Assembly: GCA_020055645.1 (NCBI GenBank)
Contig: CM034546.1
Span: 106,830,875-106,894,874, forward strand
Length of the DNA: 64,000 bases
Source: Tomocerus qinae
Taxonomy: Eukaryota > Arthropoda > Collembola > Entomobryomorpha > Tomoceridae
Direction: 5' to 3'
Positions 25,201 to 40,833 of the stretch are shown in pieces; within the stretch, counting starts at the first letter, position 1; the number at the start of each line of letters is the position of its first letter. The position numbers and the translations under genes are program-made. Under the pieces are notes generated by a model. That model was not told where the DNA came from and did not search any database. It saw only the letters and a list, made by a program, of their open reading frames with translations.

Positions 25201-28200
25201 AAAGCCAAATGAATGTATGCATCAAGAGGTTGACAAATTACTAGTGACATACCCATAACAATTGCATAAGCACCGCTTTCGTTTACATCAATTAATATTA
25301 ATTTCATCAAAACACAAGCCTATTTACCTGTAATTAACACTAATTATTCATATAAATTCACAATTTTCAACAGTATAATAACCAACTTGCACTTGTTTTC
25401 ACTTTGCTAATAAATAGAGCTGTAGATCTAACACTCACGACGTCACGACAATAATAGCCATAGAAAATCTTAGCCTACGAGCTTGAAGCCATCTAAATGC
25501 CCATACATATCTACAATAGTAATTTTGTGTCAATTTTACATTTCCGGAACTTAATGCATCACTCAATTTATTTTACAAATGCTTTATGATCCATACCGCT
25601 GCCAACTGGGTTTAATGCACTTCTAAAATGAAGAACTGCATTGGTAATTGCAAAAAAATTAAATTCCACACAATTATGTAATTAAGCAATCATCTCACCT
25701 ACTACAGCTAAAAATGTGAACCGAGAAAACAGAAATTGTTTACTAAGCGTCCGTACATCGTACTTTAACTATTATAAGGTAATGAAAATAAAAGTCTTAA
25801 AAATGTTCCAAAATCATGTCTCACTACAAATAACTCAAACCTTCTCTGTTTTAATTATTATACAGGTAGTAATTCTTCATGGGCTATCCTTGTTCTGAAG
25901 ATTTAATTAAGTGATCTACTCTACACGCAAAAATTTACAAACAACACGGGATAGTCTTTACAATTATACCCACCAAATGCAGAAATATGTATACAAGCAT
26001 AGTAAATGAATTGTCTTAAATGTAAAAAATCCATTTCCTTGTTTATATACTATGTGATCGAAAGAACATTGACACTTTTAAGTAATAAAAATGTTAATGC
26101 TGAGCTTAGAATGGTTGGATTTAATGAGGTTGTTCACAATATTTAATACCAGATGAACCGTATAAAAATAATAATATTTTAGCATTTTCTGAATATTTTT
26201 AATTAAATTATCGCTTACATAATAGTAATACTACATCACATGCTAAAATCCTAGAAATAATATTGTCACTAGTCAGCAATTGGTGGTAATACAGCAGATT
26301 ATAATCCTGGCATCTGTTAGGTAAATTTTAATGTAATATTTCGATTCACATAAAATGTACAAAAGGATTTAAAATGATTCCTAAGGTTTAAAACAAATGT
26401 ACACATGGATTTTCTACAACGAAAATCAGAAGCTATAATTTGGAGCCGAATTGGTGGTTAATTGTAGACAATAACAACCCTGCTATGATTAAATCTATAC
26501 GTTAAGTTTCGAATTGAATGTTGGAGTTGAGGGTGTATTTAAAGCCCAATGGCCTTAACCTGATATTTGATGTCACATGAGCCAAGTTGAGGTCATGACA
26601 GGTTATGAAATATAGTTGTTTAGAATTTTAGAAATAAGTAGGAAAGGTTTGAGAAGGAAAGACAGGAAAGTGAAGGTTCAAAATAATTTGTTTTCGTAGA
26701 TATTATTAGTTTCCCTAGCCAGTTTTTCCAGTGGTATCTGAAAAGCATTCTGAGTGAAAATAATCCTTGATAAAATCCCAAGACCGGATAGAATGCTCTT
26801 TATTATTATAGTTACGATTATGCATGGATATTACAATGGGCTAGAGAGAGAGAAACTAGTTACATAGTATGATAATTACTTGAGCAAGAGGGTAATAAGA
26901 ACTAATATCTATTAAAAGTGAATCTTGGGTCTTAGGTACTTGGGTTGCCCATCTTGAAGAGTGGAAAGAAGAGAAAGAGTGGCAAGGGAAGAGAATTCTA
27001 GTTATAAGAGCTTATCTAGGATGTATCTACTAAAAGAAATCACATAATATTAGACATAGTATTATATATAACAGAAAAGAAGAGTCTGGCCCATCTGACT
27101 CTACAGAGAGTGAATGGAAGGTAGACTGGCTGGACTGGATGGATCGTTCACCTGTTTTGCCTTGTGATGAATCCACTCTATGCTCTCCTATGTTTTTCGA
27201 CGAAGCTGTTCATCAAGTCTCGATTGTCTACTCTGCTATAGCATTTGCTCCCAGTCTGTTATTGTGTAGGCTTCCTTAGCATTTTATTAAATTGTATATA
27301 TATGTAATCTACTACTTAGTACGTTACCTACACAGATGGGTAATATTACTAGGTAAGGTAATTCTAGAGAGAGAGAGAGACATAGTATAGTGAGCAACCC
27401 TGTTGGTATATTATATTCATAGTCAACGAGTTAAGACCTCTGTGTATGAATTACATTCGGAAAGGGCTGATATTGTCGACAAATGCAGAGAGAAGGCATA
27501 GCTAGGATTTACATTAGAATTACAGGAATGAATGTCCGTCCACATGGAATATGTACATAGAGTTACACAGGGAGAATAGTCTACTAAATACAAAGCTATG
27601 TACATTGAGTTTACACTAAACTTATGCCATGTCGTGTAATGTAAGTACAGCTCCTACTCGTATTGTATGATGTTTGTCTGCATGCAGCATGACTGAGTTG
27701 AGTTTTGACTTGTGTTACTACTATATAAATCGAATGCAACCAATTCCACCCCTTTCTGCTATTACTTTTACATATACACAGAGTTAGTATAGTTAGTAGC
27801 CAAAAAAGTGGAAAAGACCCTTCAGATCATTCTACTCTCGACTGGCAATCTAGTCCTTTTTATTCCGTCCGTGTGTCCACATCAGTCTCACTTCTGAGCT
27901 GTAATACCTACACGCAGGTGTGTGCCAGGAAATTATTAAACAGAGAGATCTTTTTGAAAACTCTCAATCATCACACAGTTACATGAAATTACATTACACC
28001 CACAAAATCATTAAAACTTCTTCATGTGGATTCAGTTCTCAAGAGACCAGAGTTAATTGGATCATTCCTCTACATTTTATACAGAGTGTCCTAGCTGGAC
28101 CTAACTTTTGTCTTCTTCCTGTGATTCTCCTTTGGTGGTCTTCTCCAGCTATATAGCGCGTGGCTTTGTTTCTATCTCTCTCTGTCTCAAGCCTATAGGA

Positions 28201-31200
28201 ATTTCCACTAGTGAATCCTCCTATGGATTTCTATGAAACGTAATTGCTAAGGACTCTGTATCAAAGGACGAAAAGTGCTCTACTAAAGTGAGACACAACT
28301 CTTTGCAATAAAACTTACATCACAGTGGGATTGATTTAATTTTTCTCACATAGAATTACTACAAAGATACTAATGCAGAGTGAAAGATAAAGGGAGACAA
28401 GAGTTGCTACTTAAATAACTAACTTTTCTCTGACTATTGTGAGGAAAACAAAATTATTATTGGATTTCCATACAGACGAGACAAAAAATATCTCAACTTT
28501 CTTTATTCCCTAGCCTAAATACGGATTTTTAGATTCTCTGGGTGTTTTGTCTCATCTGGAACATAAGTTAAAGTGTATTACTACGTTTCTCTATATTATT
28601 TGTTACACTAAATTCACGTACATTCTCGTTTCCTTCGGACTTATTGTCAATAACTTACGCTCCAAACTCTTCTACAGAGTCAAGTCAAATAAGTCTTTAC
28701 TTCCCTAACGAACTTACCATAAGGATCTTGTACTTCCAGTCTGGAAAAGTTTCAAGGAACTAACCAAGACAGAATCTCGCCATTGAAAAGTTGATTGGAT
28801 TGTTCCTGAACTATTATTACTTTACTACCTACTTACTACTAGAACATTATATATTACGTATATGCGATTTAGCCTTCTTCTTTCCTTGCTTACTCTGCCT
28901 GTCGAGCTGAGCCACCTTCAAACTACTCATTTAACGTAATTAACCCTATGGAGCGGAACTGAACTCTCTGTGACAGTTTGTCTATCAGAAGGAAAGCAAC
29001 TTACAATACCACACGCATATACATACCTTCGGCATTTGGATCACATTTCTACACTTTTAAGGTAAGACAATAAAATAACATGTTACAAGACCCTTCACTC
29101 ATAAATCTCCCTATTTTTATATCATTTTCTAGGCTGCTTTGTTTTTCAATTCTATAATAGCTATAATACGATATTACTAGACTGCATAGCCTTCATTCTA
29201 GGATTGCTAAAGCAAATCACAACTACAGTTACGTTTCACATGACTGCAGATAAAGAAATACTATATAATAATCCTCGTGCACTATTACATCTCAACTCCA
29301 GCATTAATGTAAAATTACATTGCTAACGTGCAAGGAAACACTCTGATTGGAATCGACGGACGTACGTACGTCTGTGCATTTGAGTTTCCTTTACCAATAC
29401 CGTTCTACCATTCGTATTCATAGCTTGAAGTAAAAACATTGCCAATGAATACTTAGAGCATAATAAATAACTTTTTCTAGCTATACACTTTGAAAGAAAA
29501 CCTTTGCAGTAGGAAAATTAATGAAAAGTCTATTTAGTATAGCTATAGTACTATAATTTCCCGTTGAATACAATGTTACACTTAGAAAGTAGCACCGAAA
29601 AGTGTGTAATATCCAGAGAGAAGGAGAAAGAGCGGAGACAAACTTTTTTGTTCATTTCCTTATTTTCTTCATAAGAGTTGCTAATGGAAAATTTCTTTGT
29701 GCATTAGTCGGGGGAGAAACTATGCATGAAAGAATAGGAATCTCCAATGTCATATCCCTATGGATAATGATATCGTAATAAAAGCATTGTCTCCTCTCGT
29801 CATATCTTTGACAGCAGAGATATTTCTAGTCAAAAACTTATTCCTCGTTCCATACGAATCCAATCAAATCACACAAAGCCTAAGGAGAATCAAATTGCTT
29901 AGGATTTACAGATATACATAAAAGAAAATGTCAAACTACTATGCTTTCAAAAAAATCTATATTTATCACAAAAGTCTTGAAATCTACTTGTGACAAGGAA
30001 GACAACTGAAAATCATTCGAATTAATGCTCGAGGCTTTGTGATTGTAAATGATCCATTTTAATAAGTGTAATATAATGGTAGTTATTATACTATATACTG
30101 TCTCGCCTAGTACAATCAACTAGCGCAAATAAAACTATATGGAAATATTTGTCGCGTTTTATAATCCACAGCATGCTGAGCATATGTCTATAGAAGAACA
30201 TTAAACTTGGTGTGTTTACATAGTTCACAACTTAGGAAATCTACTCAAGTGTTAACATATAGCATACAATTCCATTTAATGTCAGCCTATAAATAAACGA
30301 CTTTTTCCCAGGCTGCATTAATGCAGTAATTATCTCTGTAACACAATGCTGTAAGTATATATAATGGACATTGAACTTTATTCTTGTCATATTATGATAT
30401 AAGCCATACTGGATTCTTCGCTCTGAACACACAGCTAGCTGTCTGAATGTACCAGATAAGTAATCTTCTTCGTCTAGGGACTCCTACTACTTAAGCGAAG
30501 TACTTTTCCAGGTACTAAACTGTTATAAAACATAAAAATAGAGATATTCCCTTCTCCAACTAGTAACCGAGGCATAATCTTGGAGGCAACAACAAAGACA
30601 GCATTTGAAAATAATGAAACCTACCACAATTGTCGATTCATAAACCCTTTTCTCAATCTGAGATAAGCTCACATAATAAAGATATGTAAGAAAAGAAGAC
30701 CGGCATCGTCTGATGATGAGTCATGATTACTTACATATAGTACATTTTCTTGAGATTTAAAAAGTGCACTAAAATGATTAGGGAACTAATTGTAAATCCG
30801 ACTAGGCTGCCTTCTTTGACTTTAATTACATCCTTCTATCAGTATTTTCAGAAATAAGACTCTGAATTACTTAGATACATCTAAGTACCTACTAAAAGCA
30901 AGCAAACTGATTTTATATGTAAATTAAATGTTCTCAAGTCAAGCTAAGTTGCTCTGATTTGTATATCTATACACGCCTAGTTAGATTAGGATTACATGGT
31001 TCTCCTATTGCGTTCCTAAGCAGCTCTGCATAAAAGCAAATGAGATTTTAGAGTAATTTGCGTGCAAGTTCAATTCAATTCGCTTACACATGTCCGTCTT
31101 CATTCTCATTTTGGTTCTTCCATTCACACAAACTATTCAATTTACTTCTGTGAGTAAAATCTGATTCTCTCTTCACTTCTGTCCTCTATCTCTCTATTAT

Positions 31201-34071
31201 CCCAGACCTTCCGAGTGTGTATTGATTTTAGCAAACAGAGCACTACGTTTTTGAATCGAGCTATAATATAAATCTCTCTAACGTTCTATACTGCTAGAGA
31301 TTTTGTAATGTACACGTAGTACATTTTACAATTACAGTACACAATACACACATTAGATAGGTAGCTATACTACTTTATTATGTATTTTCCTGTAGGACGG
31401 ACTCGTTATTACTACCATTTTGCCGCAACACGGACCAGGCCAAGTTTCCTTCCACGAAGGAAATCAAATCAGCTAACGCTTCAATTTATCATTCAAGTTT
31501 ACATGGCATGATTGGGGATGTGTGATGTGAGCTGGTTAGTTAGATTAAATTATATATAAGAATAGGAAGTCTCAGCAGGATTCTGAATTACATAGTACAA
31601 CAATACTCAAGTTGACTGCCTTCGCTTGGTACCTCTCTGTAGTGCTTACATACGTCTGCATAGGCAACTTAAGCACACCTGAATGATTTGACTATTCTAT
31701 GAGGAGGTAGTCGTTATTACATATTCTATTATTCTGTAGTGAGTGCTGTAGGAGTATTTAATATACCTATCTGATGTGGTTTCGTTCTACTAGATAATAC
31801 TATTTATTTAGTAACTCTAGTACTAGGAGCCGCTACTCTTGTGATACAGTTCTATTATAGGAAATACAAACATTCAATTTTCAGGATTACACTAAGAGTA
31901 CTTTTGCATTTTACTATTGCTCTTGTAATGATAGCAGGTACTATGCTTAGTAATAATATTATGAATGCCTACTCGCCCCTTGTGTACTTAATACACGAAT
32001 TGATTAATATTTAAGCCATTGACGACGCTCTGGCTTCTATTTTAGCAACGGAAATCGATTGTGTATTCCACGCGGATGGCCAGGCACTGGCTACACTTAA
32101 CCTTCCTACTATGCTTTCGTTGAGGAAATGATTATCTTATTATATATGCATCGTATAGTTTTCCTAGATTTTCTTTGCTGTCATTTATTAAATTCAACAA
32201 TCGAATTATATGCACTTTCATGTTCTCGCCAAATCTTGACATAGACTAAGTCAAATGCATTTACACTGTTACAGAACACAAAGTACCTGTATACTAATAA
32301 ATAGACTTTTACGTCAATGATTCCCTAGTAAATATCATTAGTCTCACCTGTGAATGCATTTGTCTGGCTTAATGCAACATGCAATCGCAAATTGAAAAAC
32401 GTAAGCAAAATGTTGCAAATGACATAGATAGAATGTATCTACTAAAGTTACTCATGGATATATGTAAGACATTCAATTAACTTTTCCGCTTCCAAATTCC
32501 AATCCAATTTCCTTACAGGTGTACTTATGTAGTACTTTCTTGAACATTTGTAACTCTCACTAATACTAACGTTAAGCCTACTAATGTTTAACCTTGACAT
32601 TTATTCAATCATGCATGACTGGTCACAAACCAGGGATACTAAAAATTAACTGACTGTCTTATAATGTCTGAATCAATGTAGATAGCAGAGTATATTTCAA
32701 AATCAAATCACAAAGCGTACAATTCTCATTAATTAGTTAAGTGAGCTTTATCTGCAGCTTTGCGAGTTGAGTGCGGTGTGACATGACAGATGAGATCAGA
32801 TAGACAGGATTACTAGTGCTGGTCAGATTAGCAAGAATGCGTGAACACCTTTGGCTGATTGTTCGCAGTCTGCAGTGATAAACCCAAATTATAAATAACA
32901 TTGTAAGTATAAGTAGCTACAAAACTAAAATACACGTACTACATAACAAAGCATTTAATTGCTGCATTATGACCATATCAATGTTAATGCTAAATATAAT
33001 GTATAATATTATAGTTATATCACACGTGTTAAGAGTATGCTTATAATATTTTTTATTTTCCTAACCTAATTATCTTCTCACCCTCAACTGTCTGTTCGCT
33101 CTATTCTTACCACGCATTTTATATTGTCAAAATCTATGTCTGTGAGATTGGTTAAGGATAAAAGCACACAAGAACTCTAAATGCAAATGCATTTACCTAC
33201 CTAAATATACCAAAGAGATACAAAAATAGCACGATAAGAAATTATTGAGAAATATTTTTCAACAATGCGGAAAGTAAAAATTACTAAGGCTTTGATGAAA
33301 ATAATGAAACGTTATTGTTACAAGGCAGGGCCAGTAAAATGGAGTCAAGTTTAGTTAGACGCGAACTTAAATGCAATTCAAGTCAATACTAAACCTTAAT
33401 TAAACATTTCGTATATAAATATGCGTCATTACCATCTGTTTACAAGTAATTACATGTAGATATACCTAGAAGGACTTGAATGTAGTGATATGATTATGTG
33501 ATGAAAATATATTATGTGAAAAAATTGTTTACCAAGTTCTAACATGAAATAGATTTTAATTTGCCTTAATCTAAGGGTTGTTATTCATTATCCATTTTTA
33601 CTGCAGAATAATAAATTAGAAAACAATGGTAGGTATTAATGATAAGGGACACCTGCTTTTAATTTCAAGAGAGAAACAGCGTTAGTACCCTAAGCGAATC
33701 TTTTGCATCGTGTTATGCATAAATCAATAGTAAATGGAGGAAACAATGGAGTTTCATAATGCAAACCTCTATTAAAGAAAGGAAATTATCTGAATCTCCA
33801 TGAATTTTGGAGGTAGCATGTTAAGATGATAATGTAAAGGGGAAGTAATGCAAAAGTGATTTTCTTTTCTGGCACATTTTATCATTTGAATATTTAATGC
33901 ACCCAGATTTATTCATGAGAAATAAAATTACTATCATCCCTTAATGTAGTAGTAGTATCTACAGTAGTTTTCTTATACGTGTTCAACTCTTGTATAGGAT
34001 ATTAGCGTTAATGCTCCTTCGTACTCACTCGGGTATATTATTCTTTATCTCTCTCTGGATTCATCTATAGG

Positions 34072-34082
34072 TATATAAAAGG
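34072..34082 (+). promoter_or_regulatory. TATA-box-like element
   Basis: TATATAAAAGG followed by GC-richer sequence (GAGCCGACGAGG), a good match to a TATA box with flanking composition typical of one. About 150 nt downstream an ATG at 34234 is followed after 13 nt by a donor-like GTGAGT at 34247. No further exon of such a transcript could be found, so function is a guess. Confidence 0.2.
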
Positions 34083-37000
34083 AGCCGACGAGGTAGGAGC
34101 TTCATATTGTAGATTATTACATAGGAAAGTGAATACGAAGGGATTCTAATTTTAATCTTTATTGGATTGCAAGAGAGCAAAAAGAGGATAGACAAGAAGA
34201 CATTTTACTTCCTACACGAAATAATAGTGCAAAATGCAAGGAAGGAGTGAGTACTTATCTATGATATTCAGTAGAATGATTCACTTAAATTTCCAGCCTT
34301 GTCTCCTTCACGTAGGTCAAAAAATGACGTTAGGGAGTAGTTTGGCAGTACATTATACTTCATAATAATGTTTCACGTTACACCTACTTTACGTTTCTGG
34401 AATTAGAGTAGCAATCTATCCAGTCTACTTGTTAGATTATTTAATGTTACTCTTCCTCCACTCTGCACCTTTGATCTCTTCTTTTCCTACTCACTGAAGC
34501 ACAACAAGGCAAGTAGACCATATTATATCATTCTCTCCCAACAAACAAACCTTGATATTGGCATGTAGCTGTTTTATAGCATTTCTTTGTAATTCAATAT
34601 CTCATATTATGTAAATGAGAGTGACATCCAGATTCTGTGCATTGGGTACCTAATAGGAACAAGTCTCTTTGTATAACGTGTAAAAGATTCCTGAACAATT
34701 CACTTTGCACATTTTGCGATAGGCCAACAAGATCTACCTCAAGTCCTGTAAGTTTTTACAGTACAAAATGAGACAGCAATTATAAAAGTGCTTTATAGAC
34801 CTTTAGCGACTAACTTTTGGAGCCAGGCAACTTTAGTAATAATCCTTTACCTTCTATGACTAAAAAAACAAAATTTTAAGTACTACAACTTCTAGTATAG
34901 AAACATTTAAATATATTATTACTTTGTGTCCATATGGTACATCTTGTAGGAAAGATATTGAAAATATAAATAGCCTGTCATCACTGTCATGTAAGTAACC
35001 GAAAGTTTTGATAGGTTGAAAATCGAGCGTCTGTTTGCAAGCTCAAGTGCTGTCACAACCTACTGGGCTGAAATTACACACATAAACGAAAAAGGGAATT
35101 TGTAGTCAGAGGTTTGTGAATGTAGTTATTATAAGTCTTGGTTAGGATCTCCTATAAATAGAAACTATCGAACCAACAAAGTTTCACTTGTAGTTATACA
35201 AGTTGAGACATCCAATGTTTCCGTCTCTAGTTTAAGCGGTAGACTTTGCAGACAATACAGAGAAGAGAGGGACAAGTACGTAAATACATAATGGAATTGA
35301 GTTTAGTTTAGTAGCAGGAGGATTCTCTTCGTCATTCAGTTTCGTTGTCTACAGACGGATTTGCATACAGGTACTATGCATTAGCATATGATAGAGTAAG
35401 GAAAAGGGTATAGTAATAAAATTGGCGAATCCAGTTTTTGTCTCGAGTTGTGGTTACGTGCATTAAAATGGAAAATGTAAATACTATGCTCCTGAAGGTA
35501 TTTTATAGTAAGTCGCTTCCATACATACATTTGTTAATGCTTCTGCTGTCCTCCGTTCGTAATGCAGATCTGATCCGCTCTCGCGGTCCCCTTCATCTCG
35601 ATATGATATGATGAGACGATGAAGGCCAAGGAGATCCTCTTTGCAACACTACCATGCATTGTCTCCTTCGTGTAATCTGTAACTTGAGCATGAAAACATG
35701 AAGATCATCTTTTGGGAACTGCTTGCCTACAAAGTGATTGCAATTTTACCTTATGTCTTACCTTTTCTTGACTAGGCTCGACGAATTCCATATATCAACA
35801 GATTTAGTCCGTTGAAATACTCACGTCAACTAACAGGAATTGAAATGCTGTATACACGTCTCTACTGTAACACAAGATGTAAACTTTTGGAATGAATTAC
35901 TCACTGGTGAATACCAAAGAAACTACAAGTTCCCTGCTTGCTTCGATTTTATGCTACCTGTGTGCATTACCCACATACATAATAAAGTATACTTTACTCT
36001 GAGCCTGTAAGCAAAGACATTTTATCATTTAAATATGATACGAACAACGCCTTTGAGCTTTAGGAATTTTCTTACCTTCTCAAACGACTAGGGAGTAAAG
36101 TGATTGCAAAATCCTTCTTTCGATTCTCTATATAAACCACCAGCTATCTGCATTTCGGCAAAACGACACATCCAGCTCAATCCTTATTACAATACACTCC
36201 TCTCCCACTGCTTGCTCCACGCTGCTCGCTACTAAATAAGTAAATACGACGAACGCTCCCATCATCTGACAGATAATCTATACAGATTATAAAATATGTA
36301 ACACTTTTTACTCTCTTAGTATCATATTGCTTTGAACACTTAGTATAGTGACTCTTTTTTTGTGGGATGATATAATTTACTTTTCATTTCGTGAAACATC
36401 TGACACTAATGCATTTTGAATCAAGGTGCGATATCGTTCTTTCTTTCAAAATTCTCCTCTAACCTGGTTTGAAGCGTCTTTTAGGTGTAATAATTGACCT
36501 TGCAAATACTTTATTATCCGCTGTATGATTTCATATAAGAAGGAAATAATTTATAGACTAAGCTATAATGTACACGCGTCTCAAAGGTATAGAATTGCAT
36601 TCTGTAGTCTATGAATTAAGATACCAAATTGTCTATGATTTTATTTGGTAACCAAAATGAAAAGAAGCCGGAAGGGAAACTAAAGTTGTTTCACACAGTA
36701 TGTGTAAACAGCTGTTCATCTGATAACTACAATATATTTTCATTTTCGATTTCTTGGCCTGAGTTCACTTGTCTTCAGATTCTTAGCTATTAAAGTTAAC
36801 TGGGTTTACGTAGGAATTTAGAGCTCTAATGCTTGTATACAAACATTGAAGAGTCGTTATTACTACTCTGGTTTAGTTTCGGTTGGAGTAGATCAGATGA
36901 AAATTTCATGTGCGGTAAGTATTTATATGAAAACAGTGCAAAAGCCTAGTAAACGAGAGTATGAAAACACTGGAGCTTGTCAGCCCACAGCAATAACCCA

Positions 37001-40000
37001 GAATAGCAATATCATAACAGTTGATTACACAAATAACGTAAATGTCCTAGTGTAGCATAACATTTAGCTTTTAGTTATATGTGTTTTAAATAGACTTGAA
37101 TACACGAAGCACAGTGGCATTACGGTCTCTTTTTTTGTCGGATTTTTCCTCAAAGGAAGTCAGCCGAAAATGGAAGCATTCAGGCATTTAATACAGCTCT
37201 TGTACTACGGCCACACAATTTCCCATTCTCCATTTAATCCTAATGTATATTTTAATGGCAGTTTATACATAAGAGCTTCGTTTTCCTTTTCTATCTCTAG
37301 TTTACAGACGGAGATAGACTCTACTCTGTTATGGTGTGCAGCTTGAGTTGCTTGTCGTTTATTAGCATTTTGGAGAATGAAACCCATTTTATCTTTAACT
37401 ATCCACAAAGCATGCTTTTCAGAATCCTAAATAGTTTTTGACATAAGGTTACCAGTTAAGCTCTTTTTTCCTCCTGGTAGTTAAACTAACGTAAATAAAT
37501 AGGCACTCTGCAGCCACACTCATAAGGAAACAAAGTACGACTATTTATGCATTGCTAAAAGCCCCAGATTATTGTTAACCGAGCAACTATTCAGAATTTC
37601 AATACAAAGAAACAGAGCAGAAAACGAATCTATTAGTACATCATTACTATTTAGTTTTTCTCTCTTTTACGCACACTTGGCATTGTAATTATGGAATTTT
37701 CTGCAGAATAAAAACAAGATCTCGATTTTATAATGCAGAACGGGTAGCAAAAATTATTGCTCAGACCAATAATCATTTCTTTTGTAAGATTATCTTGCCA
37801 TGATTTTAGCATATTGACATCATTCCCTATATGTCAGTCAATATGTAATGATTATAATTCAATCCCACATGCGGAATGACCACTGCTTACGTCTACAAAT
37901 GGATTTGTATCGATGCAACAAATGCTACAAAAAATAAACCAGTAGCAAAATACAAATTAATACAAAGTCTAGACTAAACGAAACACGTCTGCCTTGTGCG
38001 CTGTTCACTTCACTACTCTTGAAAGTCAGCACGAAGCAAAATAATTGAGCAAAAACAAAACATTCAATTTCATTTGGAGTCCATTCAAATTCTCATTATA
38101 ATTTCCTTGTTGCTCCCCGCGTACATCCACACTACATGGACAATAAATTTCCAATTCCTAACAGGTATTTCTTTGTATCAATTTGTGCTATTATTTATTC
38201 GGAATAGGACAAAATGCAAAGAATAAATATGCTATGAGCATACATAGTATGACAAAATTGTGTTTTTGTTAAATTAAATAGTACCTACCCTTCATTTAAG
38301 TAGTCTTTCATCGACCTTAATTGGGTTTAATGTGCATTACCTTTTGTTAATACAATGTATGCACCTTTACTTTGGATGGGTGCGAAGGGAATTTGCAATA
38401 TAGTTAAGCTTCCTACTGAGAATAACCAGTCGATCAAGATTTTCTTGCCCACATCTACATTTAACATTATTTTATGCAACAATATTCTTGGATATAATAT
38501 GCAAGATTGACATAGTAGATTGTGCATTGAGTATTTCTGTAGGTGCATCAATTTGTAGGACGCTGCAGTTATAGTGCCCATCCATATAGTCACAGAATTG
38601 GCATGGATTATATAACAAATAGTTTTGTCATTACCTACTTGACAAAAAATCATTCTAAAAAAGTTTATTACATAAAAATTAGTAGAATAGAAAACAACTT
38701 CATAAAATCTGAATCCTATCAGTATTGTCATCGAAAGCTAAAGTAATGGAGAAAGTACTACTCCAGTATTCCATAGCCACAGAAGTTATGGCTCTTCTTC
38801 TTCTGCGGAATGACCGAAGGCTTTTGTTACAAAATTGTTATTTAGACAGATGTTATAATATTTGACACATAATTCTATTCTACGTAAAGAAGTGAATGCA
38901 ATTGTACTGAATGTAATTAAATATTCAAAACAATGAGACAATGAAAGTAACAATGAAGGTAGAAATGATGTAGTTCAAAAAACTTACCCAACTTGACTCT
39001 TGAAAATGTATAAATTATAAATCATTGCACTCCTTGAGTTCATCCAGCATCAGTGAATGCTGCAACGAGTACTTACTGACAGTGACTCGACACGAAACAT
39101 AAGAGATAAACTGGCAAAGGAATTTCTTGGAAAGTAGACATAAATTTAATATGGAAAATCCTATTACATGTAATTAACATTAATCTGATTAGTTTGTTCT
39201 CGATTAATCAAGTTTCCAGTAAGTTTTCATGTATCTTTGATATTTGACACAAGCAGCAGCGTAGTTCTTTGTTCTATTTGGACGCTTTCCTCGTTACTCT
39301 GAGTCAGCAATACTATGTAACTGTATGATTTTAAAATTCCCCCTTAAAGACAAACTGATGAATGGCAATAAAATGCAAGCATTACTGGTTGGGAATTGAG
39401 GACAAAAAGAAGTTACCCTTAATAATTTATGTGTTTATAATTTCATTTTCCTTGGACTAATTGCGCAATTTTTTGCAAATCTATTAGTTTATCAGCACTA
39501 AAGTTAAGAACTGCCGTCTTTGCTGATATACAAAGAAAACTTAACAAGCAAAACATTTTGAAAACCTCTTATTTGGCTTTGCCAATGAACTTTTCTTCAA
39601 CCCATGCCGATTTTTTCCTCTCAATCGCTATCACTTAGTAAGTTAAATGTTTTATAATTTGTGAACATCTATCGACATTCCGTTTTTTGTTTCTTTTAAA
39701 GCTACGCAGTAGTTGATTGGGTATATATGAGTCATGAGATGAAGAATCGTCTCATCTGGTCAATTAGAACTTGTGAATTTCTTAAGTTGTGCACTATGTC
39801 CTGTTTTCCCAAGTTCTTAAGTGCTTAGATGAGTTTGTCTATATTTTATCTCTCATCTTACTCATTCTATTTGATGCATTGATATCTAAACGACAGATAT
39901 GTGACCTGCAAATTAATTTTGCATTACTCTCCATCTACTAGACATCATCTACTTTGTTCGTGTCCTGTCGTGTCATAGTCATGACTGTGTGTAGTCATCT

Positions 40001-40813
40001 TTCTTCGTTTTAAAAAAGAAACAAATGAACACAAGCCAAGAAAGTGAACCTGCAAATGATTAGTGATCTTTGAATAGTTTTTTTACTAACAAAAGTGAGT
40101 GGGCTACCTCAGTCGTTCGTTTATTTTGTTGACAATTTTGTCCCTGTTTCGATGTAAGTATACTTACCATACTAAAAACTTAGTAGTCCATCCAAAGTGA
40201 GTGTGATTGCAACTTCAATCCAACAACTGGACACTCGATTCAACAACTAGTAATTGTAAGTGTTGTTTTGCATGTACAATAAACTTAAAGGCCTACCTAC
40301 ACTTTACAGAATGGTTATGACCATATTATTCTCATTTACTTCTCGTATGCTACTTTACATGTATACATTTAAATTGATAAAGAGAAATTAATGAGCCATA
40401 AATAAGACACACTATCACATATTCTATACATTTTGATTGGAATTGATTGTTTTCCAATTATTGTCAATGACTATCGTACAGTGCATAATAAGTTACTTTT
40501 AAGGGATAGTTTCTTAGTTATACAAGATACAAAAAAGTGTATACATAACAATTGTTGGTTGTAATGCAATTGTAATGTATACATTCGTATGAGTAGTGCA
40601 ACCATTAAGTGCAATCTAACATTGCATTCAAATCCAAGTGTATCTATGTACATTCTCTACAAAAATATACCTAATCATAATTAACAAGATTTGAGTAGAG
40701 TAGACCAGGAGGCCAGGGTAAATCAAATCATATCGAATCAACCCATTGTTCAATTAGATTGGACATTTATCAAAACTTAATGAAAAGCAGGCGACATTTC
40801 TCCACTTAACTAG

Positions 40814-40833
40814 CTGTACTGTACTGTACTGTA
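40814..40833. repeat. (CTGTA)4 microsatellite
   Basis: Four consecutive perfect copies of the pentamer CTGTA. Small and isolated, with no associated element seen. Confidence 0.85.

Noticed and set aside
37205-37423. Minus-strand frame of 73 codons directly after an acceptor-like CTATTTAG, encoding a charged peptide
   Set aside because: The composition is protein-like, but dozens of open stretches of this length are expected by chance here. No upstream exon in matching phase was found, including the frame at 43444-43716.
38327-38731. 134-codon minus-strand frame
   Set aside because: Ile/Phe/Tyr/Leu/His-rich composition typical of frames through AT-rich non-coding DNA, with no domain and no splice support.
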